DNA of 46,670 bases, from the NCBI GenBank assembly GCA_021298355.1, contig JAJTEH010000018.1, forward strand, positions 1-46,670, in the 5' to 3' direction. Shown here one piece after another: positions 8,177 to 18,280 of this stretch. Position 1 is the first letter of the stretch, and each line of letters starts with the position of its first letter. The notes beneath the pieces are model-generated. The model saw only the letters and a program-made list of their open reading frames with translations. It ran no database searches and was not told the DNA's origin. This DNA is from Flammeovirgaceae bacterium (GTDB taxonomy: Bacteria > Bacteroidota > Bacteroidia > Cytophagales > Cyclobacteriaceae). Made by a program: the position numbers and the translations under genes.

Positions 8177-10624
8177 TTGAAAAACTTTTCTTTTACAAAA
8201 CATTTTTTGCCGCATGCACTTGCATGTGCTGTTTTTATTGCTGTAACCCTAGTTTTTTTCAGCCCTATTTTTTTTGATGGAAAAACAGTTAGGCAACATG
8301 ATATTCAGCAATTTCAGGGAAGTGCAAAGGAGATAATCGATTACAGAAAACAAACAGGTGGAGAAGCCTTGTGGACAAACAGCATGTTTAGCGGTATGCC
8401 AGCGTATCTTATTTCTACACAGTGGTCGGCTCAACCCATTACATATATCAAGAAAATTCTAACCGCAGGATTTCCATCTCCTGTGGCAAATATTTTAGCA
8501 GCCTTTGTTTCGTTTTACATTTTGCTTTTGGCATTTGGTGTTCGCCCATATTTAGCAATAGGCGGAGCTATTGCCTTCGGGTTGTCTACATACATGATAA
8601 TTGGCTTATCTGCCGGCCATAATGCGCGCATCGGAGCCATTGCTTTTATGCCTTTGGTTGTAGCAGGCGTGCGTCTGGTTTTTCGAAACAGAATATGGTT
8701 GGGTATGGGTGTAACCAGTGCGGGCCTGGCTTTGCATTTACGCGAAAACCATTTACAGATAACTTATTATCTGCTTATTATTTTATTGGTGTATGCCTCG
8801 GTTGAAGCCTGGCAAGCTTTACGCGAAAAAACGATTAAAAAATTTATCGTTAACGGTTTGCTGTTATCGGGTGCTGCCCTACTGGCTGCAGCAACTTTCT
8901 TTGGTCCATTATGGTCGGTACAGGAATATACAAAGTATTCCATCCGAGGTAAATCAGAATTAACAGCGCACATAAAAAAAGATGCGAGTAATTCGAAAGC
9001 CTTAAGTCGAGATTACGCATTTCAATACTCTAATGGAATTTTTGAACCGATGACTTTACTTATTCCGAATATTTACGGAGGAAGCAGCATGCAGTATCTT
9101 TTTCAGAACGAGAAAAGTGAAACGTACAAAGCATTGATTCAATCCGGTAATCAGGAACAAGCTAATCAGTTGGCAGCCTATACAGGAGCATATTGGGGAA
9201 GTCAACCTTTAACGATGCCCTATTATGCAGGAGCAATCATTTGCTTTTTGTTTGCACTAGGACTTGTTGTGGCTGATAAAAAGTTAGTGGTTTGGCTTTC
9301 GGGAGTTGCTTTACTTGGTATTGTGTTAAGTTGGGGAAGCAATTTCGAGAGCTTCAATTATTTCTTGTTCGATTATTTGCCAGGTTATAACAAATTCAGA
9401 TCGGTAACTTTTGCTATGCTATTCCCGATTTTCAGTTTTTGTTTATTAGGAAGTTTAGCACTCGAACATATAGTTGAAGGTAATTTCCAATCACTCAAGA
9501 AGAAGTTAATTTGGCCGGCCGGCATTGTGTTGGGTATTTGTTTATTGTTTGCGTTAACCGGAGGGATGGGCTCATTTTTAAGAGATGGTGAAGCACAACT
9601 ACCCACCTGGTTAATGCGGGCTATGCAGGCCGATCGTAAAGATTTACTGCAAAGCGATGCGTGGCGTGCATTTTGGTTTATACTTGTTACCGGTGGTGTT
9701 TTAGCAGCGTTACTTAAAAAATGGATTAGCCCTGTTATAGCTTATGTTGCCATTCCGCTATTGATGGTAATTGATTTAACAGGAGTAAACAAACGCTATT
9801 TTACCGCTGAGAATTTTCAGCGTAAACGCGATAACACTTTTTTTGCTCCTACTGCAGCCGATGAAGCCATTTTAAAAGATAAAAGTTATTACCGCGTGTA
9901 TAATTTACAAGATGCGATGAGCGAAGCGCGTACATCTTATTTTCATCATTCAGTAGGCGGTTACCACGGTGCAAAAATCAGAAGGTATCAGGATTTTGTT
10001 GATTCTTGTTTATATAAACAAACAAGTGATTTGATTACAAACTTTCAAAGTGGCAACACTTCGTTTCAAAATTATGGAGCCATCAATATGTTAAATGCCA
10101 AATATTTGGTGTATGGACCTGGGGCAGAAAATATCCTGGTTAACAACGCTGCTTACGGGCCGGCATGGTTTGTAAAAGAAATAAAGAAAGTTAAATCTGC
10201 TGACGAAGAATTGAGTGCCCTTAACGCAACAGATGTTGGCACAACGGCTATTATAGATGAAACAAAATTTGCAATAAACAATTTTGGGTATGATAGCATG
10301 GCAACGGTTAAGCTACAAGATTATTCGCCTAAAAAATTGGTATACGAAGTAGAAACAGCACAGAATGGTTTGGTAGTCTTTTCTGAAATTTATTATCCGG
10401 AAGGATGGAAAGCTTTTATAGATGGCAAAGAAGTAAATATTCTTCGTGCCAATTATATTTTACGCGCATTAGACGTACCGGCAGGTAAACATAAAATTGA
10501 ATTTAGATTCGAACCTGCGTCTTACCATATCGGTAACTCCGTTACGGCTGCATCATCGTGGATTGTTTTATTGTTTCTGATTAGTTGCATTGTATTAGAA
10601 ATAAGAAAGAAAAATGTCGGTTAA
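8177..10624 (+). CDS. YfhO family multi-pass membrane protein
   Basis: The 815-residue protein carries about a dozen hydrophobic helices over residues 10-535, then a soluble C-terminal domain ending in a final helix. The YfhO signature GGEALWTNSMFSGMPAY follows the first helix, and the C-terminal YYPEGWKAFIDGKEV...VPAGKHKIEF block is typical. YfhO proteins are GT-C-like enzymes thought to move sugars from lipid carriers to surface polymers, as in lipoteichoic acid glycosylation in Bacillus (family knowledge). The start is TTG at 8177: an in-frame stop lies at 8162 and the next ATG is about 70 codons in, after the first helix. It overlaps the next gene by 11 bp. Confidence 0.85.
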   Translation: MKNFSFTKHFLPHALACAVFIAVTLVFFSPIFFDGKTVRQHDIQQFQGSAKEIIDYRKQTGGEALWTNSMFSGMPAYLISTQWSAQPITYIKKILTAGFPSPVANILAAFVSFYILLLAFGVRPYLAIGGAIAFGLSTYMIIGLSAGHNARIGAIAFMPLVVAGVRLVFRNRIWLGMGVTSAGLALHLRENHLQITYYLLIILLVYASVEAWQALREKTIKKFIVNGLLLSGAALLAAATFFGPLWSVQEYTKYSIRGKSELTAHIKKDASNSKALSRDYAFQYSNGIFEPMTLLIPNIYGGSSMQYLFQNEKSETYKALIQSGNQEQANQLAAYTGAYWGSQPLTMPYYAGAIICFLFALGLVVADKKLVVWLSGVALLGIVLSWGSNFESFNYFLFDYLPGYNKFRSVTFAMLFPIFSFCLLGSLALEHIVEGNFQSLKKKLIWPAGIVLGICLLFALTGGMGSFLRDGEAQLPTWLMRAMQADRKDLLQSDAWRAFWFILVTGGVLAALLKKWISPVIAYVAIPLLMVIDLTGVNKRYFTAENFQRKRDNTFFAPTAADEAILKDKSYYRVYNLQDAMSEARTSYFHHSVGGYHGAKIRRYQDFVDSCLYKQTSDLITNFQSGNTSFQNYGAINMLNAKYLVYGPGAENILVNNAAYGPAWFVKEIKKVKSADEELSALNATDVGTTAIIDETKFAINNFGYDSMATVKLQDYSPKKLVYEVETAQNGLVVFSEIYYPEGWKAFIDGKEVNILRANYILRALDVPAGKHKIEFRFEPASYHIGNSVTAASSWIVLLFLISCIVLEIRKKNVG

Positions 10625-11099
10625 GTTTGAAACAAAGAAAACAACGCTGAAAGTATTTTGGGTTGGATTTCTTTCCTTCGCCATTATTTTTGGTGGGCTT
10701 TATGTGGGTATTCGATTTATTTTTGATGCTGATTTTACTTTTCAGGGAAGTCAGTATTTCACCTATGCTATTTATCTGATCATTTATCCTTTGTTTTTTG
10801 CACTCATTTTACAAAAAAATGCAAAAGCGAGTTTGCTCACCATTACTGAGTTTGAAAAAATAGGAGATTTTAAAAACAAACTACTAACGCGGGTTCGTAA
10901 ATTTTCTATGCTTGAAACTAAAGAAAACGAAATCTATACCTATCTGCCTAAAAGCTTTTTTAAGAAGTTGAACAACAATTGGTTTGAAACTGAAAAGTTA
11001 ACGGTTGAGTTTAAAAATGATGTGGTTATAGTAACCGGACCAATGTACAAGGTCTCGCAAATTCAGGATACGTTAACCTGGAATAAAGATTTTAAGTAA
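10614..11099 (+). CDS. Small two-helix membrane protein of unknown function
   Basis: The 161-residue protein has two hydrophobic helices (about residues 14-35 and 45-65) followed by a basic, probably cytoplasmic domain of about 95 residues (FEKIGDFKNKLLTRVRKF...). I do not recognise a named family. Its start overlaps the end of the YfhO gene by 11 bp and the DUF2721 gene begins 1 bp after its stop, so translation is probably coupled across the three. It may assist the YfhO protein or be an independent passenger (inference). Confidence 0.7.
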   Translation: MSVKFETKKTTLKVFWVGFLSFAIIFGGLYVGIRFIFDADFTFQGSQYFTYAIYLIIYPLFFALILQKNAKASLLTITEFEKIGDFKNKLLTRVRKFSMLETKENEIYTYLPKSFFKKLNNNWFETEKLTVEFKNDVVIVTGPMYKVSQIQDTLTWNKDFK

Positions 11100-11100
11100 G

Positions 11101-11502
11101 ATGGAGTTATCGATCAATACACCAGCGTTGTTGTTTCCGGCTATTACATTGCTTATGTTGGCTTACACCAATCGATTTTTAGGGTTAGCTACTTTAATCC
11201 GAAATTTACATGCGAAGTACAAGCAAATTCAGGAAGACAAAGAAGTGATTGTTGCCCAAATCAATAATCTGAATAAAAGACTTGTTTTAATAAGACGCAT
11301 GCAAATTTATGGCATCGTTTCTTTTTTTCTTTGTGTGTTAAGTATGTTTTTTATTTACATCCAACACAGCGATTGGGCCGCTTATACTTTTGGAGCAAGT
11401 TTACTTTGTTTACTTCTTTCGCTAGCACTTTCTCTATCCGAAATTTTTATCAGCACCAAAGCTTTAGAAATAGAGTTGCGCGATATGCAAGCAGGAAAGT
11501 AA
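11101..11502 (+). CDS. DUF2721 family membrane protein
   Basis: The 133-residue protein opens with TPALLFPAITLLMLAYTNRF, the conserved start of DUF2721 proteins, then a charged helix of about 40 residues likely to be coiled coil (YKQIQEDKEVIVAQINNLNK), then two more hydrophobic helices (about 60-85 and 90-115). Function is unknown for the whole family. It is the last gene of the YfhO unit, and its stop codon lies 1 bp from that of the convergent PorP/SprF gene. Confidence 0.8.
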   Translation: MELSINTPALLFPAITLLMLAYTNRFLGLATLIRNLHAKYKQIQEDKEVIVAQINNLNKRLVLIRRMQIYGIVSFFLCVLSMFFIYIQHSDWAAYTFGASLLCLLLSLALSLSEIFISTKALEIELRDMQAGK

Positions 11503-11503
11503 A

Positions 11504-12562
11504 TTAAAAATCAGGACAAGGAATCACAAGTTTATCAGCCGGAGGTTTACGGGGATTACGCATTGGCCAAGTGTATGTTAAACTGAATTCGTGCGCACCG
11601 CCACTACCTATACCTAAGCGTGAGATTGTATAATCAAAACTATACCCAATGTTGATGGCATCTTTAGCACCGATTTGTGCGAAACCTAACAGAAAAACAA
11701 TCGATTCATTATTAACAAAACCATTTACCGGTTTAAACGGAACTCCGCGATACCATGCACCAAACACCAACGGTTCTAACGTAAAGTAAACACCTAAATC
11801 TAACTGATCGAACTGCCCCTGATGGCGATATTGAAAGGCAGGTGAAATGCTTCGTTCGGTATTGCGCATGTATACACCACTACCTTGCACACCCGGACGC
11901 ATTTTAAATTTAAATCCACCATGTAATGAGTATTTAATAGGAAGAGGGCTGTTCTCATTTGTAAGCGATTGATTGGGCCTGTTTAGGTGATGAGCTGCCA
12001 CACCCAACCAGGCGGTTCTGGTAAAGAAAATACCTCCGGCAGAAAGATCTACAAAAAATTTACTGAAGCCCGTATTGAATTGCTCAGCTGATTGCGAAGA
12101 TCTAAGATTACCTGTTACCGGATCGAACTGATCGCCAAAAGTTAAGTCGCCAAAATTGATATCGCGTTGAAACATGGCCACTTGAAAACCCGGACGAAAA
12201 CCTAAATTTTTGTTTATCTCTAATTCATAAGAATACTGAGCGGCAATTTGTAAAGAGCGTAAACCCGCTAAACCTTCTACATCGCGCGACACCAAGAAAC
12301 CAACACCACTCTTCTTATCTTCAATAAAATAATCTCCATAAACCGACATGGTGGTAAAGTTGGCTTCCAGCGAAGGCCACTGATTGCGGTAGTTCATACC
12401 CACTCTGGCCTGCCCTGTTGATCCGGCAAAGGCAGGATTAAGATATAATGGCGCAGCATAGAACTGAGAAAATTGTGGGTCTTGCGCCCACGACATGCCA
12501 AGGTTAACAAAAACCAACAGGCCCGAAAGCATCCATCTTAAAGTGCGGTTACTTACCATCAT
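11504..12562 (-). CDS. PorP/SprF family type IX secretion system membrane protein
   Basis: The 352-residue protein (or 351 from the second Met at 12559) has a signal peptide ending MSWAQ, followed directly by the family hallmark DPQFSQFYAAPLYLNPAFAGS and then RVGMNYRNQWPSL. The rest alternates as expected for an outer-membrane beta-barrel. PorP/SprF proteins are needed to secrete or anchor partners carrying a type B C-terminal sorting domain (SprF for SprB in Flavobacterium gliding; family knowledge). The divergently transcribed neighbour has exactly such a domain, so the two are very likely a secretion pair. The pair is head to head here, whereas sprB and sprF lie in tandem. Confidence 0.9.
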   Translation of the reverse strand: MMVSNRTLRWMLSGLLVFVNLGMSWAQDPQFSQFYAAPLYLNPAFAGSTGQARVGMNYRNQWPSLEANFTTMSVYGDYFIEDKKSGVGFLVSRDVEGLAGLRSLQIAAQYSYELEINKNLGFRPGFQVAMFQRDINFGDLTFGDQFDPVTGNLRSSQSAEQFNTGFSKFFVDLSAGGIFFTRTAWLGVAAHHLNRPNQSLTNENSPLPIKYSLHGGFKFKMRPGVQGSGVYMRNTERSISPAFQYRHQGQFDQLDLGVYFTLEPLVFGAWYRGVPFKPVNGFVNNESIVFLLGFAQIGAKDAINIGYSFDYTISRLGIGSGGAHEFSLTYTWPMRNPRKPPADKLVIPCPDF

Positions 12563-12640
12563 CGAAGCAAAATAAAAGGAATAAGTGCTCTAAAAAAATA
12601 CATCTACCGTAAATAAACCCATTTACTTGACAGTAAACGT

Positions 12641-12648
12641 TAAATTTG
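12641..12648 (+). promoter_or_regulatory. Candidate -7 box for the giant surface protein gene
   Basis: TAAATTTG fits the Bacteroidota -7 consensus TAnnTTTG and lies 75 bp before the ATG. No good TTTG -33 box sits at the usual 17-23 bp spacing, so support is partial. Confidence 0.3.
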
Positions 12649-12723
12649 AACAAATTGTATACTTTCGTTAGGATTGGGCGTTTAGTCTTAAACATTTGTA
12701 AGCTAATCGGTCAAAAACAGGTT

Positions 12724-15700
12724 ATGAGATACAGGTATTTCTTTTTGCTTTTAATTTTTCTTCCTGGTTTTGTAAAGAGTCAGGATTATTCGCGTCATAA
12801 TTGGTACTTCGGAAATTCAACCCAAGCTTTACGTTTCGATGTGCGTACCAATGCTGTACAACGTATCAGCAAACAATTACCACAGCCCTTTGGCACAGGC
12901 GGAAGCCTTACCGTTACAGATCATACTAATAGAAATCTTTTGTTTTATTCTGATGGCGCAACTATATACGATGTTACCGGCACAGAAATGTTTAATGGTC
13001 AGGCATTAGGAGGTAGTACTTCCGAAAATCAACCGGTTGTAGCTTGTCCTGTTCCGGGCCAAAACAATCAGTACTATGTGTTCATACGTCAGGCATCAAA
13101 TACAGTTTTAGTTAGCACAGTTAACATGAACATTGGCGGTACTTTTCCGGCACCGCCAACCGGTGATGTAACAAGCCGCAATCAGCCGGTTGGTACAGGT
13201 ATTACTAACGCTACCGAGGCTATGATGGTAATTCCGGCTGATAATGGAACCGACTATTGGTTGATTACCCAACAAGCAGGTACAGGTTCGTTTATTGTTA
13301 CTTCGGTTACTTCTCTTGGCTTTACTCAATTGCCACCAGTAAACATCGGCATATCTTTTTCAGCTTCTCATTTGGCATATCATGCTGCCAGTGGCAGAAT
13401 AGCTGTTACACCAACAGAAGCATCAGAAAATGTTTTGATTTTAAATTTTAATGATATTACAGGGGCTTTAAGTTTAAATCAAATACTTTTTAACACCTCT
13501 GTTGCTGCTACAACGCAACCTGCATATTATGATGTAGAGTGGAGCTTAACCGGGCAATATCTTTACTTTTCGAGAACAGGCGATGCGGGTGTAAACGCCA
13601 ATATTTTACAATTAGATTTGGATACGCCATCTGCAAGTACGCAAATTATAAATACACCATCTTTTTTCAGGAGCTGGGGCTTACAACAAGCACCTGATTC
13701 TACTATTTATCACCTATATCAGAGCGTTAATGGCGGGCCGTTTTTACTCGGCCAAATCAATCAAATAGATTCAGCCGCCAACCTGGTCACGTACAGACCT
13801 CAATTGTTTGCAGGTAATGTTAATTTTAACGCTACCCAATTCTCTTCTTTTGCTCCAAGTCGAGAAATTACTTTAACAGTTACGTTTACTTCACAAGGTA
13901 ATTGCTCCAATGCCAACACAACCTTTTACCCCACCGTTACTCCGGCTGCTGATAGTTTAGTTTGGAATTTTAACGATGGTTCTGCACCTGTTACAGCCTG
14001 GAGCCCCGTTCATCAATTTACTGCAGGAGGAACTTTCAATGTGCAAGTCACTGCATTTTTAAGTGGAGAAACAGCTACGTTTTCTGCTCCTGTAATTGTC
14101 ACTCAATTCGATTTGCAAATTTCTTTAGTACAAGATACAACGGCCTGTTGTTGCGAACTTCCATTTCCGAGCACAATAGGTTGTACTTTTTCGTGTGAGA
14201 GATTTGAGGTTACAGCATCTGTAAGTGGAGGTACGCCAACGTCCACACAATGGTACGGACCAGCCGGAGAGTTAGCCGGCCAAACTTCTCTGACTTTACA
14301 ACCCGATTCAGCAGGTTATTATTATGTGGTTGTAACAGATGCAAGTGGCTGTTCTACACACGCTGGTGTAAACATACGAGAATATGGTGTGCAAGAACAA
14401 CGCGCTAACTTCTGGTATTTTGGAAACAGAGCCGGTATCGACTTTAATACTGGTGCCGTGCCGGTTAGCAATACAGTAATGAATGCGCCAGAAGGATGTG
14501 CCATCATTTGCGATAGAAACGGACAAACGATTTTCTTTACAGATGGAAATACAGTTTGGGATAGGGATTTTAATGTACTGGCCAATACTATCGGTGGCGA
14601 TGTTGCTTCTACGCAATCATCCTTAATTGTTCCGGTGGCAGGAGACGAAACACTTTACTACATTTTTACCACACAAGAAATTTTTGGATCCGGAACATTC
14701 GAAGTACGCTATTCATTATACGATTTAAAAGAAAACAACGGAGCAGGTGCTATTGTGCAACAATCAGTTCCGCTTTTTTCGAGAAGCACAGAGAGAATCA
14801 CGGGTAATCAAAATTGGGTAATTGTACACGAGTTTGGCAATAACAGATTTCGTGCGTATCGGGTAACTGCACAAGGCATAGAAAATCCTGTAATCTCAAG
14901 TGTTGGCTCAGACCATCAACTAACAATTAGAGAAAATGGAGAAGGATACATGAAATTAGGTCCTTTCAATCGTTTAGCGGTAGCCTTATCTACACCCGGT
15001 ACTACACCAGCCAATAGTGTAGAAGTATTTGATTTTGTAGATAGCACCGGAGTTGTGACTAATTTAAGAACCGTTAATACCCGCCAGAATACCGGCCAGG
15101 TATATGGTTTGGAATTTTCTCCGGGCGGAAATAAGTTATATGCATCCGTTACGGGTGCTACTTCGCAAATTGTAGAGTTCGCATTCGATTCGTTGGCAAT
15201 TCCCTATTTCAAAGGAGTAATAGGAACAGAAAACCAAACTTTAGGGGCTATTCAATTAGCACCAAACGGACAAATATATGTTGCAGCACAAAATCAAAAT
15301 ACGCTTGGTATAATCGTACCGGTAGAAGATACAACTCAGGTATCTGTATTTAACCCCGCATCTTTTGGTTTGTTTAGCGGAACTTCAAGCCGATTAGGAT
15401 TACCAAACTTTATTCAAAATCTATCAACACCAACGCAGGGGCCTAGCATACAAGTAGATGGTTTTTGTTTAGGAAGCGTTACATCTTTTACCGGCTCGGG
15501 CACAGACAATATTGATGAACTTACCTGGTTTTTTGGAGATGGTGAAAGTTTTATTGGCGATACGGCTACACACATTTACGATGCCCCAGGCGATTATACA
15601 GTTACCTTGCGTATAACCAACCGTTGTGGATTGCTATTAGAACTGACACAGGATATCACCATCAACGCCCCACCCGACAATCCAACATTTCTACCTGTTG

Positions 15701-17913
15701 GTGTTCCGCAACCTGCTATTTGTTCGGGTTCGCTTCTGCTTGAAGCCTTACCTTTGCCCGTACCAAATGGTTATACATACGCATGGACAACCGGAGAAAC
15801 AACAAGAACCATTGCTGTTACCCGACCCTTACGAGTAGGTGTAACCATTACCGATGCAAATGGTTGTACATCTGCCGGAAGTATAATCGTGAGCGATACG
15901 CGGCCACAGGTTGATTTAGGGCCCGATCAAAATATTTGTCAGAACACAACATTACCATTTTTAGATGCACAAAATCCTGGTTCTAATTATAGCTGGACCG
16001 TTAACGGAGGAAGCCCCAGCACAGGGCAAACACGGCAAGTTATCACAACATCCACAGGGATTTTTACCTATAGTGTAACCGTTACAGATCCGATTACATT
16101 ATGTACCGCACAAGACGATGTAATTTTTACAGTTAACGCAACACCGGTTTTTACAGCAGCAAGCATAGATGCAACAGGATGTTTTACAAACGATGGGCAA
16201 ATCAATTTATCAATTACCAATCCGCCCAGCACATTTTCTTATTTTATAACTGGGCCTGTGCCTAGTTCTCAATCCGATATAGTTGTTCCTCCAACTTTTA
16301 ATCAAAACATTGTAGGATTAACCTCAGGTAGTTATGGTGTAAGGGTTTTAGATCAGCTTTCGGGTTGCCAGCAAGCAAGCTCATTGGGTATTGGCAATAG
16401 CGTTATTTCAGTAAGTGCAACGGCTGTTGGTGTGTGCGATCCGATTACCATGGCTGTTACTCATAACCTGGGTGCGCAAGCCTTTAGCTACCGCGTGTTA
16501 GATGCCGCATTAACCATACTAGATAATGGCGCAAGTGCAGTAAGGGCATCGCCATTTAATACCAACACAATACCAAGCGGCAATACATATACAGTAGAGT
16601 TAAGAAGAACAAGCGACAATTGTTTAGGTACAGCAAACCTTACCATCAATCAGGCAGCTACTTTAACCATTAATGGCTTTTCAACTGCATGTGCTCCGGG
16701 TGGCTTAACACAAGTTACCGTTGATGCGCCAGGGGCCACAGCATTTACCTGGACAAAAACTTCTGGTGGAGCGAATATCGTGCCTCCTGCTAATCTACAA
16801 AGTGTTGTTATCTCCACAGGAAATATTGGTTTAACTGTATTGGTAGACGATGGACCAGCAGGGTTATGCCCCGCAACCGGAATATTTAATGCTACGGGCT
16901 CTGCGCCATTTACAGCAACGTTAGTTCAAAGCGATGCATGCGCAGATATCGTTACGTTAACAGCTAACCCTGCCGGTAACTTTACTTATCTGTGGACAAG
17001 AAATCCTGCTCCCGATCCAATAGGTGGTAGAAATTTGCAACTTTCCACTGCCGATGATAATGCGAATTATGGCATAACCGTTAGAGATATTACTTCGGGT
17101 TGTACATCAACAGCAAATATAACAGTAGCCGTAGTTGGCGAGTTGAGGGTAGCATTAACAACTACGCCACCATGCGAAGGTAATTTGTTTACCTTAACAG
17201 CCACGCCATCGCAAACTCCAGATGCATTTGAGTGGTTATTTAACAGAAACACTATTACCGGGGCCAATCTGTTAACGTACAACGATACACGAAACGGAGT
17301 TTATACTTTTTCGTTTAGCAGAAGAACGTGTACAGCAGCAGATTCTATACGGATAATTAGCTCGCCTCTTACACCGGGAAGTCTGAATGATCAGTATTTG
17401 ATTTGTAACGATCCGGCTAATCCAGATCCTACTACAAAAGAAGTTTTATTAAATGCAGGCAATGGGTTTACTTCATACAACTGGTTTAAAAATGGAAATC
17501 CTGAAAATGTTACAACACAAACATATACTGCAACAGAACCAGGTGTTTATGCTGTTGAGTTGATCAACAATTTTGGTTGTCCTAGCTCTGATGAGACAAC
17601 ATTACTGTTAGAATGCGAACCCAGCATAGTAGCGCCTACTGCATTTAGGCCATCCAGTAACGTGGCAGAGAATAGTTCATTTTTTATATATAGTTTCTTT
17701 GTTGCCAATGAAGGTTTTGAAGTATTTATATTTAACCGATGGGGCGAAATGATTTACCAAACCAATGAAAGAGATTTTCGTTGGAATGGTACCAATAAAA
17801 ACGGAGTACTACTACCTGCAGGAACCTACACCTACGTAGTAAAATACAGAAGTAGTTTTAAACCCGAATTAGGAATTTTAGAAAAACGCGGAGGCGTTGT
17901 TTTGGTAAGATAA
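12724..17913 (+). CDS. Giant surface protein with PKD domains and T9SS type B (gliding-associated) C-terminal domain
   Basis: The start is set at ATG 12724 because it opens directly into a signal peptide (MRYRYFFLLLIFLPGFVKSQ), giving 1729 residues. Two copies of a WYFGN module (from about residues 25 and 562, each about 350 residues with beta-propeller-like repeats) are each followed by a PKD domain (about 400-480, WNFNDGS; about 915-985, WFFGDGE). A long run of Ig/SprB-like units then includes ATGCFTNDGQINLSI...SGSYGVRVLD near 1150-1220. The last 95 residues (VAPTAFRPSSN...FNRWGEMIYQTN...W.G...G..LPAGTYTYVV) are the type B sorting domain. A cysteine cluster (TACCCELPF) lies near residue 480. 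It is likely an adhesin or gliding-type filament secreted with the adjacent PorP/SprF protein. Confidence 0.88.
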   Translation: MRYRYFFLLLIFLPGFVKSQDYSRHNWYFGNSTQALRFDVRTNAVQRISKQLPQPFGTGGSLTVTDHTNRNLLFYSDGATIYDVTGTEMFNGQALGGSTSENQPVVACPVPGQNNQYYVFIRQASNTVLVSTVNMNIGGTFPAPPTGDVTSRNQPVGTGITNATEAMMVIPADNGTDYWLITQQAGTGSFIVTSVTSLGFTQLPPVNIGISFSASHLAYHAASGRIAVTPTEASENVLILNFNDITGALSLNQILFNTSVAATTQPAYYDVEWSLTGQYLYFSRTGDAGVNANILQLDLDTPSASTQIINTPSFFRSWGLQQAPDSTIYHLYQSVNGGPFLLGQINQIDSAANLVTYRPQLFAGNVNFNATQFSSFAPSREITLTVTFTSQGNCSNANTTFYPTVTPAADSLVWNFNDGSAPVTAWSPVHQFTAGGTFNVQVTAFLSGETATFSAPVIVTQFDLQISLVQDTTACCCELPFPSTIGCTFSCERFEVTASVSGGTPTSTQWYGPAGELAGQTSLTLQPDSAGYYYVVVTDASGCSTHAGVNIREYGVQEQRANFWYFGNRAGIDFNTGAVPVSNTVMNAPEGCAIICDRNGQTIFFTDGNTVWDRDFNVLANTIGGDVASTQSSLIVPVAGDETLYYIFTTQEIFGSGTFEVRYSLYDLKENNGAGAIVQQSVPLFSRSTERITGNQNWVIVHEFGNNRFRAYRVTAQGIENPVISSVGSDHQLTIRENGEGYMKLGPFNRLAVALSTPGTTPANSVEVFDFVDSTGVVTNLRTVNTRQNTGQVYGLEFSPGGNKLYASVTGATSQIVEFAFDSLAIPYFKGVIGTENQTLGAIQLAPNGQIYVAAQNQNTLGIIVPVEDTTQVSVFNPASFGLFSGTSSRLGLPNFIQNLSTPTQGPSIQVDGFCLGSVTSFTGSGTDNIDELTWFFGDGESFIGDTATHIYDAPGDYTVTLRITNRCGLLLELTQDITINAPPDNPTFLPVGVPQPAICSGSLLLEALPLPVPNGYTYAWTTGETTRTIAVTRPLRVGVTITDANGCTSAGSIIVSDTRPQVDLGPDQNICQNTTLPFLDAQNPGSNYSWTVNGGSPSTGQTRQVITTSTGIFTYSVTVTDPITLCTAQDDVIFTVNATPVFTAASIDATGCFTNDGQINLSITNPPSTFSYFITGPVPSSQSDIVVPPTFNQNIVGLTSGSYGVRVLDQLSGCQQASSLGIGNSVISVSATAVGVCDPITMAVTHNLGAQAFSYRVLDAALTILDNGASAVRASPFNTNTIPSGNTYTVELRRTSDNCLGTANLTINQAATLTINGFSTACAPGGLTQVTVDAPGATAFTWTKTSGGANIVPPANLQSVVISTGNIGLTVLVDDGPAGLCPATGIFNATGSAPFTATLVQSDACADIVTLTANPAGNFTYLWTRNPAPDPIGGRNLQLSTADDNANYGITVRDITSGCTSTANITVAVVGELRVALTTTPPCEGNLFTLTATPSQTPDAFEWLFNRNTITGANLLTYNDTRNGVYTFSFSRRTCTAADSIRIISSPLTPGSLNDQYLICNDPANPDPTTKEVLLNAGNGFTSYNWFKNGNPENVTTQTYTATEPGVYAVELINNFGCPSSDETTLLLECEPSIVAPTAFRPSSNVAENSSFFIYSFFVANEGFEVFIFNRWGEMIYQTNERDFRWNGTNKNGVLLPAGTYTYVVKYRSSFKPELGILEKRGGVVLVR

Positions 17914-17928
17914 CTCAATTTTAATTGT

Positions 17929-18276
17929 ATGAAGAAGTCATTTATAATTACATTTTTAGTTTTTGCTACGATTGTTTCTTTTGCCTTTCAGATCATTAAA
18001 ACACAAGTTGTGATAACCGTTCGAAACGAATTGGGTAACACAGAAGCTAATGCCACGGTAACATTATTTAAAACTGAAACAGACTACGAAAAAGAAGTAA
18101 ACCCTATACAAAGTGGAGTAACCGATGCAAAAGGTGTTGTTAAGTTTAAAGACCTTGAAGCTATTCCGTACTTTGTAAAAGTACAGAAAGAAGACAAAGA
18201 CAATGCCGGTGGTGGAGAAAAGATAGAAGCCTTGGTAGCGAATAGAATAAACAAAGTTACTATCGTTATTCAATAG
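17929..18276 (+). CDS. Small exported protein with carboxypeptidase-regulatory-like beta domain
   Basis: The 115-residue protein has an N-terminal hydrophobic segment (signal peptide or anchor, about residues 5-20), then one domain with the pattern VVITVRNELGNTEANATVTLF...GVTDAKGVVKFKDLE..PYFVKV, typical of CarboxypepD_reg/Cna-B-like folds. Such folds bind other proteins or brace larger assemblies. It lies 15 bp after the giant surface protein gene and 4 bp before the Nudix gene, so it may be an accessory of the surface protein (inference). Confidence 0.7.
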   Translation: MKKSFIITFLVFATIVSFAFQIIKTQVVITVRNELGNTEANATVTLFKTETDYEKEVNPIQSGVTDAKGVVKFKDLEAIPYFVKVQKEDKDNAGGGEKIEALVANRINKVTIVIQ

Positions 18277-18280
18277 TTGG

